From: Planctomycetota bacterium
GTDB taxonomy: Bacteria > Planctomycetota > UBA1135 > JADKAF01
Direction of reading: 5' to 3'
Length of the DNA: 64,000 nt
NCBI GenBank assembly: GCA_016719295.1
Contig: JADKAF010000001.1
Span: forward strand, 3,720,001-3,784,000
Positions 16,971-25,876 of the stretch are shown here, in pieces. A model generated the notes under the pieces. That model saw only the letters and a list, made by a program, of their open reading frames with translations. It made no database searches and had not been told where the DNA came from. Each line of letters begins with the position of its first letter. Position 1 is the first letter of the stretch. The position numbers and the translations under genes are program-made.

Positions 16971-17377
16971 CCGCAGCAACCCGAGCGCGTGTCGCCCTTC
17001 TCGCCGCTCTCGCGTGCCGGTCGCGGCGCACAGCAGGCGCTCGTCGATCCGCTCTCCTCGAGGTCTCCGCGGATCGGCAGGCCGGCCAGGGCCGCCAGGG
17101 TCTCCCGCGACGGATAGCGGCCCTCGACGGCGATGCGCTCGCCGACCAGGACCAGCGGGAGCACGTCGACACCTCGCGCGAGCCGCTCGCGCACCACCGC
17201 GTTCTCGGCGAAGGCGCCGGGCTGCTGCGCCAGGTTGTAACGCTCGACGGCGACCCCGCGCTCGGCGAGCCATTGAAGGTCTGCGGCAAAGCGCGCGAGC
17301 GCGTCGTCCACGCTGGGGCCGCAGACACCCGTCGAGCAGCAGAGCGCCGGATCGAAGACGCGGATCCTGGTCGTCAT
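16967..17377 (-). CDS. arsD: ArsD arsenic metallochaperone
   Basis: A 136-residue ArsD. The N-terminal metalloid site is CCSTGVCGP, giving the three essential cysteines in the family spacing. Two further vicinal pairs sit at the C-terminus (ACCAP and GCCG), as in long ArsD proteins. It receives arsenite from thiols and delivers it to ArsA. It is the first gene of the operon. No arsR repressor gene or arsenate reductase is found next to it, although ArsD itself has weak repressor activity in some bacteria. The ATG at 17377 begins the conserved IRVFDPALCC strand. Confidence 0.95.
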   Translation of the reverse strand: MTTRIRVFDPALCCSTGVCGPSVDDALARFAADLQWLAERGVAVERYNLAQQPGAFAENAVVRERLARGVDVLPLVLVGERIAVEGRYPSRETLAALAGLPIRGDLEESGSTSACCAPRPARESGEKGDTRSGCCG

Positions 17378-17560
17378 GATCTTCACATTCCTACGTGGCG
17401 GCTGGCGACGTGCCTTCCGCAGCCACCTGGGCCGCCGGAAACGGCTGTTCCCACCAGCATGCAGGATGGAATCGACGAGGAGAAGGCGCCATCCACCACT
17501 GGGCGTACGCGCACTGCGCGTTCCTAGCTGAGCCCGTCGCCTCCGAGCCCTTCCCCGCAG

Positions 17561-17590
17561 TTGACCCATCCGCAGGGCAGGGACTAGGTT
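17561..17590 (+). promoter_or_regulatory. Possible sigma70-type promoter for the glycosidase-like gene
   Basis: TTGACC (17561-17566) and TAGGTT (17585-17590) are separated by 18 bp and lie about 85 bp upstream of the start at 17676. The 298-bp gap they lie in (17378-17675) separates divergent arsD and this gene; I see no open frame of interest in it. Confidence 0.3.
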
Positions 17591-17675
17591 CGCGTGCTGG
17601 ACTTGCTAGCCCCACGCGCGAGCCGACCCAGCTCTCCCCTCAGGTCGCGCTCCCCACCGACGCTCTCCGAAGCCC

Positions 17676-20429
17676 ATGGATCCGTCACGCCCGATCGGCT
17701 GCGGCCCCGCCTGTTGGCGCGCGCTCGCGACCTTGCCTCTGCTCTGCGCCGGAAGCGCGGTCTTCGCTCTGTCGGCCCAGCCGGCGCAAGCGCAGGTGCT
17801 GCCGGCCATGATCGAGGTCGAGATCGACGCCCGCCCGCGCCTCGGAGCACGGCGGATCGAACGCCTCTGGACGAACGGGCATGTGAGCATGCCGTATGCC
17901 GCCTTCAGCGACGAGAACCTGCGGCCTGGCGTCCATATCACGAAGCGCTGGATCGCCGCGAACTTCCCTTATCTTAGCCATGTCCTGGTCTCCAACTTCC
18001 TCCTCGGGAACACCGCGACGCTGCCGTCCTGGGCCGTCCAGGCGGGCCTGAGGATCGAGGAGATCTGGACGCGCGCCGGCGGATTCAACCCCTACTGGGA
18101 TCGTTATATCGCGAACATCACCGACGCCGGCGCCTACCCGCTGGTATCCCTTACAGGTACGCCGCGGGACATGGTCCAGGGCCCGATCTCCGACTGGCCT
18201 TGGGCGTTCTTCCACCACGTGATCGAGCCGCCCTCCGCGGCGAACCTCTCCGCGTGGGGGGATCTCATCGAGACGATGTACCGGCGGTCCCAAGCCCAAG
18301 GTCGCGAGCCTTCGCGCTGGAAATGGGCGATGTGGGTCGAGCCCGATCTGCGCGGACGCTTCACCGGAACGATGAGCGAGTTCGGGCTGCTCGCCGCGCA
18401 AGCTCGTGCGGCGCTCGATCGCGCGGCAGGCAGCGGGCCGCGCCCCGAGCTGCGCTTCGGCAACTTCCTATCGCCCTCGCCGACCAGCTACCCCTACGTG
18501 CCCTTTCCGAGCGACATCCAGTCGGGAGCAGATCGGTTTCTCCTTCAGACGAATCTCACCGGAGTCCTCGACGGCGCGGCGCTCTCGCTCTTCGAGGTCG
18601 AGCCCAAGGATCAGTCGCTCCGCTACATCGAGGGTTCGCTGGATCGCCTCCGCGAGATCTGCAGGCAGGCTGGCGTGCCGAACTACCCGATCCACGTCGA
18701 CGAGATGGGAATGCTCTACTACCTGCATCCCATCTCCGGGATCCCGGGCGGCGGCACGCGCTGGATCGAGGCCCTGAAGGGCGAGCCTGCGATGAACTGC
18801 GCCTCCTGGCACGCGATGCTGCTGCACAGCTTCCTGGATCGGGAGGTCACGTCGTGTGCGCCGTTCTTCCTCGACCATTACTGGCGCGGCGTGAACGGCA
18901 GCGCCACCTCGAACGCGAACTACTGGCTCAAGCTCGCCGCCTACAACGCCTTCGACATGTTCGAAGAGCTCGTCGGCCTGGAGCGCGTTCCGCTCGACAT
19001 CGACCATCCGCGCCTGCACCGCTCCGTGCGCAACGGAGTCGAAGCCAACGGGCGAGTCGCTGGCGTGGTTGGCCGCGATGATCGCCATGTGACGGCGCTG
19101 CTCTACAGCCACGGGGGAGTGGACCTTCGCGAAGAGGTGACCCTGAACCTCGACTTCCGCGGCCTGCTCGGCAACACGCGCTACTTCGCGGAGATCTATC
19201 GCATCGACCAGAATCGCGGCAGCGTGTATGACCGTCTCCTCCGTGAGTGGATCGAGCGTGCGCAACGCCACCCGGTGCCGTTCCGCTATCCCAATGGCAT
19301 CTGGAGCTGGGATCTCAGCCAGAACCGGCGCTTCGACTTCTACTGGCAGGATCCCAACAACTACACGATCTTCGGTTGGTGCCTTCCGCTCGGCCCCCTC
19401 GAGCCGGTGCTCGGGCGCACGGAGTTCTTCGCCGCCGGCCTGAACCAGCTGCTCTCGTACGACCGGATCGCGACCTACCAGAAGATCGACGACTACTACC
19501 TCGCCGATTCGCAGCACCTGGTGACGGCGGCCGATGGCTCAGGCGCGGGCCTGGCCCTCTCGCTCCCGATGCACAACCTCGCCCTCGTGCGCTTGACCGC
19601 GATCGAAGAGGAGATCGAGACCGGTAGCCTGCACCTCTCCTTCGAGAAGGATCTCGAGTCGGCCGAGGGCATCTTGCCCAGCGAAGCGCACGCGCTGTCC
19701 TTCGATCGCGGCGTCGAGACACCGCTGGCATGGCAAGGCTCGCATCGGCACCCCGGGATCGACTGGACCACGCACGAGACGAAGCGCCATCCCCGCGGGA
19801 TCTATCCTCCACGCGACCCTTGGCATCCCGCGACAGGCAACGGATCCGAGGCGTTTCGCGGGGTGCGCTGCTCCACGGTCGACGGCCAGTCGACGCGCCT
19901 CGCTTACGCGCAGCATCCGATCAACCCGGTCCGCGGGTCGATCGACCTCTGGTTCAAGCCCGAGAACGCGCCGAGCTTCGTCGGCGACGATCTCGGCTCC
20001 TCGCCGGGACCGCGAAACGAGCTCGTGCTGCTCCACTGCATCGACGAGCCCGGCGTCGACGAGCTCTTGATCACCGTCTCGGGAGGACAGGAGCTCGTCA
20101 TGCTCTGGATCCTCGACGGAGTCACCGTGGCCAACGTGCGCGCTCCGGTGATCGAGCTCGGACGATGGAATCACACCTGGCATCGCCTCACCGCGCAGTG
20201 GAGCTACGACCTCGGGCCCTCGCGGGAGTTCCGCGCCCAGATGATCGTCGACGGCCAGACCGTGCTGAGCTCGCGTCGCAGCCACCGCAACTCGCGTATC
20301 ACCGCGCCGTTCACGCTCTCCGGCCCGCTGCTGATCGGCCGCCATGCCTACGACGCGAGCTTCCGCCCCTGGGACGGCGTGATCGACGAGCTCCGCATCG
20401 CCGCCGTCTCGAATGCCTTCCATCCCTGA
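17676..20429 (+). CDS. Secreted glycoside-hydrolase-like protein with C-terminal LamG domain
   Basis: A 917-residue exported protein. An N-terminal signal peptide ends near QPAQAQ (about 40). The next about 450 residues look like a TIM-barrel glycosidase of the GH39/clan-A type. WKWAMWVEPD (about 213-222) could carry the acid/base Glu and HVDEMGMLYY (about 340-350) the nucleophile Glu. The segment around 460-650 is beta-rich. The last about 230 residues form a LamG/concanavalin-like domain (GSIDLWFKPE, WHRLTAQW, GVIDELRIAA). I infer a polysaccharide-degrading or binding role. The exact family is uncertain because only motif spacing supports it. It partly overlaps the upstream open frame of the next gene, which is transcribed in the same direction. 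Confidence 0.7.
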   Translation: MDPSRPIGCGPACWRALATLPLLCAGSAVFALSAQPAQAQVLPAMIEVEIDARPRLGARRIERLWTNGHVSMPYAAFSDENLRPGVHITKRWIAANFPYLSHVLVSNFLLGNTATLPSWAVQAGLRIEEIWTRAGGFNPYWDRYIANITDAGAYPLVSLTGTPRDMVQGPISDWPWAFFHHVIEPPSAANLSAWGDLIETMYRRSQAQGREPSRWKWAMWVEPDLRGRFTGTMSEFGLLAAQARAALDRAAGSGPRPELRFGNFLSPSPTSYPYVPFPSDIQSGADRFLLQTNLTGVLDGAALSLFEVEPKDQSLRYIEGSLDRLREICRQAGVPNYPIHVDEMGMLYYLHPISGIPGGGTRWIEALKGEPAMNCASWHAMLLHSFLDREVTSCAPFFLDHYWRGVNGSATSNANYWLKLAAYNAFDMFEELVGLERVPLDIDHPRLHRSVRNGVEANGRVAGVVGRDDRHVTALLYSHGGVDLREEVTLNLDFRGLLGNTRYFAEIYRIDQNRGSVYDRLLREWIERAQRHPVPFRYPNGIWSWDLSQNRRFDFYWQDPNNYTIFGWCLPLGPLEPVLGRTEFFAAGLNQLLSYDRIATYQKIDDYYLADSQHLVTAADGSGAGLALSLPMHNLALVRLTAIEEEIETGSLHLSFEKDLESAEGILPSEAHALSFDRGVETPLAWQGSHRHPGIDWTTHETKRHPRGIYPPRDPWHPATGNGSEAFRGVRCSTVDGQSTRLAYAQHPINPVRGSIDLWFKPENAPSFVGDDLGSSPGPRNELVLLHCIDEPGVDELLITVSGGQELVMLWILDGVTVANVRAPVIELGRWNHTWHRLTAQWSYDLGPSREFRAQMIVDGQTVLSSRRSHRNSRITAPFTLSGPLLIGRHAYDASFRPWDGVIDELRIAAVSNAFHP

Positions 20430-20475
20430 TCCAGGGCCGTCCACAGGCTTCGCCCCTGATCCGCCCAACACGCCG

Positions 20476-22761
20476 ATGCAATCCCCTGCCCTCCGCTCGC
20501 TCCTCGCGCTGCTCGCGCTCGCCCATGCTCCGCTCGGTGCGCAGCAGCTCACGCAGACGCTCCCCGCAGGACTCGAGAATCAGGAAGGCAACGCGGCCAC
20601 TTCCTATCCTTTCGAGACCTCGGACACACAGCGTTGGCACTGGGTGTACGCCGCGGAGGAGTTCGCCGCGCCGTACCCGATCGTGATCGAGCAGATCGAG
20701 CTGCGTCCGGACGATTCGGAGAGCTCTTGGCCTCTGGTCGGCTACCGCAATCTCGAGGTACGCATGGGCACGGCGGCCTACGGCTACGAGAGCGCCGGCT
20801 ATCAGCAGAGCTTCGATGCGAACTGGACGAGCGGCACCGGGACGCCGTTCTTCTCGGGGATCGTTCTCGTGAACGCGGGCTCGAGCAGCGCCTCTCCGGG
20901 GCCCTGGACGATTCGCATCAGCGGGACACCGTTCTCCTACGATCCTGCCGCAGGCCAGGACTTCATCATCGATCTCCGTACCTACGGGCTCGGGCCTTTC
21001 AGCAATCCGCTGCTGCACTCCATCGATGCCCAGAGCGGCAGCCCTGGCACGAATGGCGGCAATCGCTACGGCAATCGCTTCAGCCCGGGCGGCGCGATCT
21101 GGGAGTTCAGCAACGACGAGCTCGTGCCGATCGTGCGCATCACCTACCGGCCGGCGGACGGGCTCTATCCGCGCTTCGAGGCGACGCCGCGCTCCGGGAG
21201 CTCTCCGCTGGCGGTGAGCTTCATCGACCGGAGCGTGAGCACCGCCGCAGGCGGAGTCACGAGCTGGGCTTGGGACTGCGACGGCGATGGCATCGTCGAC
21301 TCGAACCTGCGCCATCCGACCTTCAGCTACGCGAGCTGCGGGCGATACTCGGTCTCGCTCACGGTCACCGACGGCGCTCACGGCAGCGTCACGAAGACCG
21401 AGACGAGCTACATCCAGGTCGACCCGGAAAACCTCTTGGAGGCCGACTTCGAGGCGCATTCCCCACGCGGAGCGGTTCCGCTCTCGGTCGTGTTCTACGA
21501 TCGCTCGGTCGGCAATCCCACGGCCTGGGAATGGGACTTCGACAACAACGGGGTCGTCGATTCGACGCTGCCCGAGCCGACCGGTACCTTCCCGCGCACG
21601 GGCCCCTTCAACGTGCGTCTGACCGTGCGCAACGCGTGCTCGTCGAGCAGCCTCACCAAGTGGCATTTCGTCACCGTGCACGCAGGCGGAGAGAATCTGG
21701 AGGCCGACCTGCTGCAGTATCAGTTCAACGACGTACGCGGGACGGAAGTCGCGAACGGCGCCAGCACCGCAGCCTTCCCCGCAGCCGGTCTGGCTTCCGG
21801 ATCGGGCTGGATGGGTGATCCCGGGCCGCGGCGACGCGTCTTCGCCGCCAATACGCCGCCGCTCGGCTCGCTCGGCGCCCATCCCGTCGGAGGACACTGG
21901 ATCGACACTCGCGGACGGCTCTCGCTGAGCGGGAGCTGGAGCGCGTCCTTCTGGCTGCGTCGGCGGCCCGAATCCACGGGCACCAATCCGCTGGCCTACG
22001 TGCTGGGCGACGGGCGCATGCGCGTCCTGCTCGGCGGGGTCGCCGGCGCGAGCATCGGCTTCCGGGGCACCCTCGTCGGAGACTTCTACGCGCAGACGAG
22101 CCTCGCCGCCGACCATGCGTGGCATCACGTCGTCCTGGTCGTCGACGACGCTGCGGGACGAGCCTCCTGGTACATCGACGGCGAGCTCGACGCGACGGTC
22201 GGCTTCCTGGCCACCACCTTCGCCTACGCTGGGAGCGCGAACCTCAGCTTGGGCGCGAACGCCGGAGCGACGCCTCTCACCGCTCACTACGATCTCGACG
22301 ACTTCCGGCTCATCTCGCGTGCCGCGACGCTCGAGGATGTCGCGGCGTGCTCCTGGGGTGAGCGCGCGAGCGCGACCACGATCGATCCCGCGTGTACGGT
22401 CGGTGGTGCCACTGCGATTCTCAGCACCTCCGCACGACCGCGAACGGCCTCCACGACCTCGTTGTTGCTCAGCGGTGCGGCTCCTCTCGCTCCCGCGGCG
22501 TTCATGATCGGCCTCGATCCATCGCTCGGCGGACTGCTGCCGATGCCCCTGCCGGGTGTGCTGGACCCCGCGTGCACGCTCGGCGTGCTACCCGCGGTCT
22601 CCTTGCCGGTCGCGACGGACCAGCTGGGCGGCGCCGCCCAGCTCGTCGCGATCCCCGACGAGCCCTTGGCCTGGGGCGTGCACGTCTACGCGCAGGTCCT
22701 CGTGATCGGCGCCGTCGGCTCCTCGAGCAACGTCCTCGACCTCAATCTCCAGAAGCACTGA
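20476..22761 (+). CDS. Secreted PKD/LamG multidomain protein
   Basis: A 761-residue exported protein. The ATG at 20476 gives a good signal peptide (about 1-23, APLGAQQ); the longer frame from 20413 overlaps the previous gene and lacks one. After a beta-rich N-terminal domain there are two PKD repeats (SWAWDCDGDGIVDSN near 270 and WEWDFDNNGVVDS near 360). A LamG domain follows (about 425-625; WHHVVLVVDDAAGRASWYIDGE). The last about 130 residues are the C-terminal module shared with the genes at 23052 and 58636 (CTLGVLPAVSLPVAT, VYAQVLVIGAVG). It probably acts on the cell surface in adhesion or carbohydrate binding. Confidence 0.85.
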   Translation: MQSPALRSLLALLALAHAPLGAQQLTQTLPAGLENQEGNAATSYPFETSDTQRWHWVYAAEEFAAPYPIVIEQIELRPDDSESSWPLVGYRNLEVRMGTAAYGYESAGYQQSFDANWTSGTGTPFFSGIVLVNAGSSSASPGPWTIRISGTPFSYDPAAGQDFIIDLRTYGLGPFSNPLLHSIDAQSGSPGTNGGNRYGNRFSPGGAIWEFSNDELVPIVRITYRPADGLYPRFEATPRSGSSPLAVSFIDRSVSTAAGGVTSWAWDCDGDGIVDSNLRHPTFSYASCGRYSVSLTVTDGAHGSVTKTETSYIQVDPENLLEADFEAHSPRGAVPLSVVFYDRSVGNPTAWEWDFDNNGVVDSTLPEPTGTFPRTGPFNVRLTVRNACSSSSLTKWHFVTVHAGGENLEADLLQYQFNDVRGTEVANGASTAAFPAAGLASGSGWMGDPGPRRRVFAANTPPLGSLGAHPVGGHWIDTRGRLSLSGSWSASFWLRRRPESTGTNPLAYVLGDGRMRVLLGGVAGASIGFRGTLVGDFYAQTSLAADHAWHHVVLVVDDAAGRASWYIDGELDATVGFLATTFAYAGSANLSLGANAGATPLTAHYDLDDFRLISRAATLEDVAACSWGERASATTIDPACTVGGATAILSTSARPRTASTTSLLLSGAAPLAPAAFMIGLDPSLGGLLPMPLPGVLDPACTLGVLPAVSLPVATDQLGGAAQLVAIPDEPLAWGVHVYAQVLVIGAVGSSSNVLDLNLQKH

Positions 22762-22762
22762 G

Positions 22763-22794
22763 CGCCCACCCGGCCGCGAGCGGCCGAGCGGGCG
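22763..22794 (+). terminator. Hairpin immediately after the PKD/LamG stop codon
   Basis: CGCCC pairs with GGGCG around an inner GGCCGC/GCGGCC stem, beginning two bases after the stop. There is no strong T-tract, so it is a weak intrinsic-terminator candidate. Confidence 0.4.
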
Positions 22795-22944
22795 TCAGGA
22801 CTTCCTCGGACATGGCGTCGAGAGCGATCGCCGTCTCCGATCTCCGCGCACGAACTCACTCGCAACCGAGCACACCCCACGGTGGATCGGACCGTAGCGC
22901 GCGGCTCTCATCGACGGCTCCGCCGAGCCAGCTCGGTTCCTTCC

Positions 22945-23012
22945 AACGGCTGCGGCGTCGAGCCGAGCTGCGTCCCTGCGAGGGGTGCAGCTCGACTCGA
23001 CGCCGCAGCGTT
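22945..23012. terminator. Long inverted repeat (about 30-bp arms) between convergent genes
   Basis: Left arm 22945-22976 and right arm 22982-23012 pair almost perfectly around a 5-nt TGCGA loop. The shared core is CTGCGGCGTCGAG, repeated in reverse complement. The element lies in the 290-bp gap between the convergent genes ending at 22761 and 23052, so a bidirectional terminator is the simplest reading. A small CCGAG/CTCGG hairpin (22923-22936) precedes it. The rest of the gap shows no gene. Confidence 0.6.
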
Positions 23013-23051
23013 CGAGCGAGCGAGTCGCGCGTGTGACGCGAACTCCGGGGC

Positions 23052-24848
23052 TCAGCCGATCGTCGCCTGCAGGGTGTTGGTGGTCACGATCGGGAGCGCC
23101 GGAGCGCAGCCGCCGGCGGCGCCGAGCGTGATGCCCTGGAAGTAGACCGACCCGCCGCGCAGGAACGGCAGGCAGGGCACCGTCGCCGTGAAGTTCGGGC
23201 CGGGCAGCACGACATCCATGTTGGAGCCGAGGATGCAGCCCGCCGGGCAGAGGGCTGCGCCGACCGGCACGCTGCCGATCGTGATGAAGGTCGGGCCGCT
23301 GGTCGGCGTCACCGACAGGTCGAACGAGGTGCCGAGCGTCGGCATGCCCGTCGAGGCGAGGTTCGCTCCGCCGCAGGCGGGGAAGATCGTCGTCCACGTG
23401 CCCGCGCCGCTCGAGCTGAAGGTGATGTTCAGGCGGAAGTTGCCTTCCGCGCTGCTGTAGCCGCCGACGCGCAGGTAGTAGTTCTGGTTGCCGAGCACGG
23501 GGAAGGTGATGCTCGAGGAGAGCCCGCAGCTATCGTCGTTGCAGGCGAGCGAGGTCAAGTTGGCGCAGCTCCCGGAGAACGCCTCGAGCGCCGAGTCGTA
23601 GGTCGTGCCCGTGCAGAGATTCACGAGCAGCTGTCCGGCGCAAGGAGCGCGGTAGACGTACCAGACGTCCTTGCCGCCCGCGGCGCACGGCCAGGGGAAC
23701 GAGGTCGTGGCGCCGGTGTTGGTGTAGGTCGGGCTCAAGCCCGCGGTGACCGTGATCGCGCCGCTGCAGTCATCGTTCACGATGACCAGCACCTGCTTGC
23801 GCTCCGTATCCGTGCCGCAGGCGTTCGTCGCGTCGAGGCTCACGGTGAAGGTGCCCGGCGCGGAGTAGGTCCAGCTCGGGTTCTGCGCCGCCGAATCGGG
23901 CACGTTGTCGCCGTCGAAGTCCCACGACCAGACGGTCGGATTGCCCGTCGACGCATCGCTGAACGCCATCGAGAGCGGCGTGGTGCCGGCGGTGAAGCTG
24001 AAGTCGGCGTCGATCAGGAGCTGCGGATCCGCCGTGATGAACCGCCGCTTGGTGATGGTGCTGGGCGGGTTCAGCCCGTCGTCCGCGCGCAGCGTCACGT
24101 CGAAGCGGCCGCACAGGCTGTAGGTAAAGCTCGGGTTCTGCAGGTTCGAATCGATGATCGAGTCGCCGTTGAAGTCCCACGCCCAGGCGAGCACGCCGCC
24201 GGGGGAGGTCGTGTAGGACGAATCGGCGAAGCTCACCGTGAGCGGCGTCGCCCCCGTGGGGGTCGCGGCGGTGAAGTCCGCGTAGAGGCCGGCGGCCTGC
24301 TGGGCGCGGATGTTCCCGTTCCAGACGCGCGGCGTGACGATGCTGCCGGTGAAGAGTCCGGTCACACCGGCGCCAGCCTGGAAGGTCATGCAGGCGTTGG
24401 TGTAGCTCTGATTCGTCGCGGTGCCGTTGGTGATGCGCTGCGTCCAGGTCGGCGCGTGCAGCGCGATGCCATAGGTGCCCGCGAACAAGAGAATCGGATT
24501 CTGGAGCGGGATGGGCGACGCGATGTTGGCGCCCTGCGCCATGCCCGTGCCGTTGTCCTGACCGATCTGCGTCCAGGCCCCGGGGTTCAGGAGCTGACCG
24601 GCGTAGCCGTTCGGCGTCATCCAGACCGAGAGGGGGAGCGGCGTGCCGACCGTCGCGTTGGTGTTCACCTCGAAGCTCGAGATGACGATGGGCGTGTTCA
24701 CCGTCAGGTTGAACGCCACGGTCCCGGGCGCTTGGAGCCCGGCATTCGAGTTGAAGATGGTGGAGAGGTCGCAGTTCTGCGCCTGCGTCGAGGCGGAGAA
24801 CGAGCCAGCAGCAAGCGCCGCCAGCGCGAAGGCGTGGAGGGAACGCAT
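23052..24848 (-). CDS. Secreted PKD-domain protein
   Basis: A 598-residue exported protein. The ATG at 24848 gives a clean signal peptide (about 1-22, SASTQAQ); the frame continues upstream but without gene-like composition. An N-terminal beta-domain is followed by two PKD repeats (WAWDFNGDSIIDSN near 225 and WSWDFDGDNVPDSA near 310). A pre-peptidase-type C-terminal domain comes next (DVWYVYRAPCAGQLLVNLCTG, YYLRVGGYSSAEGNF). The last about 80 residues carry the shared C-terminal module (GCILGSNMDVVLPG, VYFQGITLGAAGG). Paired Cys residues suggest an extracytoplasmic location. It converges with the PKD/LamG gene. Confidence 0.85.
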   Translation of the reverse strand: MRSLHAFALAALAAGSFSASTQAQNCDLSTIFNSNAGLQAPGTVAFNLTVNTPIVISSFEVNTNATVGTPLPLSVWMTPNGYAGQLLNPGAWTQIGQDNGTGMAQGANIASPIPLQNPILLFAGTYGIALHAPTWTQRITNGTATNQSYTNACMTFQAGAGVTGLFTGSIVTPRVWNGNIRAQQAAGLYADFTAATPTGATPLTVSFADSSYTTSPGGVLAWAWDFNGDSIIDSNLQNPSFTYSLCGRFDVTLRADDGLNPPSTITKRRFITADPQLLIDADFSFTAGTTPLSMAFSDASTGNPTVWSWDFDGDNVPDSAAQNPSWTYSAPGTFTVSLDATNACGTDTERKQVLVIVNDDCSGAITVTAGLSPTYTNTGATTSFPWPCAAGGKDVWYVYRAPCAGQLLVNLCTGTTYDSALEAFSGSCANLTSLACNDDSCGLSSSITFPVLGNQNYYLRVGGYSSAEGNFRLNITFSSSGAGTWTTIFPACGGANLASTGMPTLGTSFDLSVTPTSGPTFITIGSVPVGAALCPAGCILGSNMDVVLPGPNFTATVPCLPFLRGGSVYFQGITLGAAGGCAPALPIVTTNTLQATIG

Positions 24849-25213
24849 CGCGGAAATCCGGGGCAAGAGGTGAGCGCGGGCGTCTCGGCGCCGGCGCGAA
24901 TCGACGGGCCATCGCACCCCTGCCCGAGGGAAGGAGAGGCACGCGGCGCCGTGGGAGTATAGCCGCGGCCTCGTCCGAGGTACCGCCGACCGCCCTTGCG
25001 ACGAGGCGTGAGCGGGGAATGTTCGGAGCGGAGAGAAGATGATGAAGAAACGCGCGAACGAAGCTTCCTCACACTCGGAACCACACGCTATGCGGCCCCA
25101 AATCGCCAACTATCCGGCCGACACTAGCGGGGTCCGTCCGACGGGCCTTCCTCGCATCGAACCCAAGTCGACGCGCGAAGAGGCGGATCCTCCGAAGCGC
25201 GCCTCGGATCGAT
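24849..25213. other. 365-bp non-coding gap with a -10-like element
   Basis: No convincing gene is visible. On the minus strand a TATACT hexamer (24956-24961) followed by CCC lies 108 bp upstream of the PKD gene start. A 12-bp palindrome, CCTCGTCCGAGG (24969-24980), sits just upstream of it. The same TATACTCCC string occurs ahead of lutA at 28079. Codon-like content on the plus strand is not gene-like. Confidence 0.4.
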
Positions 25214-25876
25214 TCAGGGGCCGAGGACGACCGCGACTTCGCCCGGGCCGTGGACGCCCAGGGTGAGCTGGAGCTCGATGTCGGCGGTGCGGCTCGGACC
25301 CGTGATCACGTGGACGGCCGAGGCGTCGGGGAAGTGCGCGCGACGAGCGCGCAGGAAAGCGCCCAGCGTCGGCAGGATCTGCGCCTCGCGCACGACCGCG
25401 ACGAAGCGCGGCGGCAGCAGCGACGCGGTGCGCGGGGTCGCCGGCGAGGAGAGGCAGACGAGCGAGCCCGTCTCGGCGACGGCGGCGTGAACGCCGACCA
25501 GGCCCGCGCCGCAGGTCGCCGCCTCGGCGCGCGGGGTGCCGGGTCCGCGGAGCGGGAGATCGCGGAGGCGCGCGCCGAGCTCGTAAGGCAGCGCTTCGCG
25601 CGCCCACGAGAGCACGGTCGCGGAGGCGAGCAAGGCGCGCACGCGGCGCTCGACCGCGTCGGCATCGGGCTCGCGATGGAACGCGACGCCGAGCGAGCGC
25701 AGCTCCTCGGCGAAGCGCGCGAGCAAGGCTTCACGCGGAGCCTCCTCGAGCGTGCTGCGCGGGATCGGCACCTCGGTCTGCGGCACGGGCAGATCGCCCG
25801 TGCGGCGCGCCGCGCGCAGCCGCGCGAGGATGCGCTCGCGTGCGTCGCGAGTCTCGAGCGGATCAGCCACGGGCAC
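25214..25876 (-). CDS. lutC: LutC/YkgG-family LUD-domain protein
   Basis: A 220-residue LUD-domain protein and the third subunit of the LutABC L-lactate oxidation system. Recognisable pieces are CGAGLVGVHAAVAETGSLV (about 120-138) and ITGPSRTADIELQLTLGVHGP near the C-terminus, both diagnostic of LutC. It starts at a GTG (25876; a second GTG at 25870 is possible) and overlaps the end of lutB by 14 bp. The complex converts lactate to pyruvate on the cytoplasmic side, feeding electrons through iron-sulfur centres. Confidence 0.92.
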   Translation of the reverse strand: MPVADPLETRDARERILARLRAARRTGDLPVPQTEVPIPRSTLEEAPREALLARFAEELRSLGVAFHREPDADAVERRVRALLASATVLSWAREALPYELGARLRDLPLRGPGTPRAEAATCGAGLVGVHAAVAETGSLVCLSSPATPRTASLLPPRFVAVVREAQILPTLGAFLRARRAHFPDASAVHVITGPSRTADIELQLTLGVHGPGEVAVVLGP

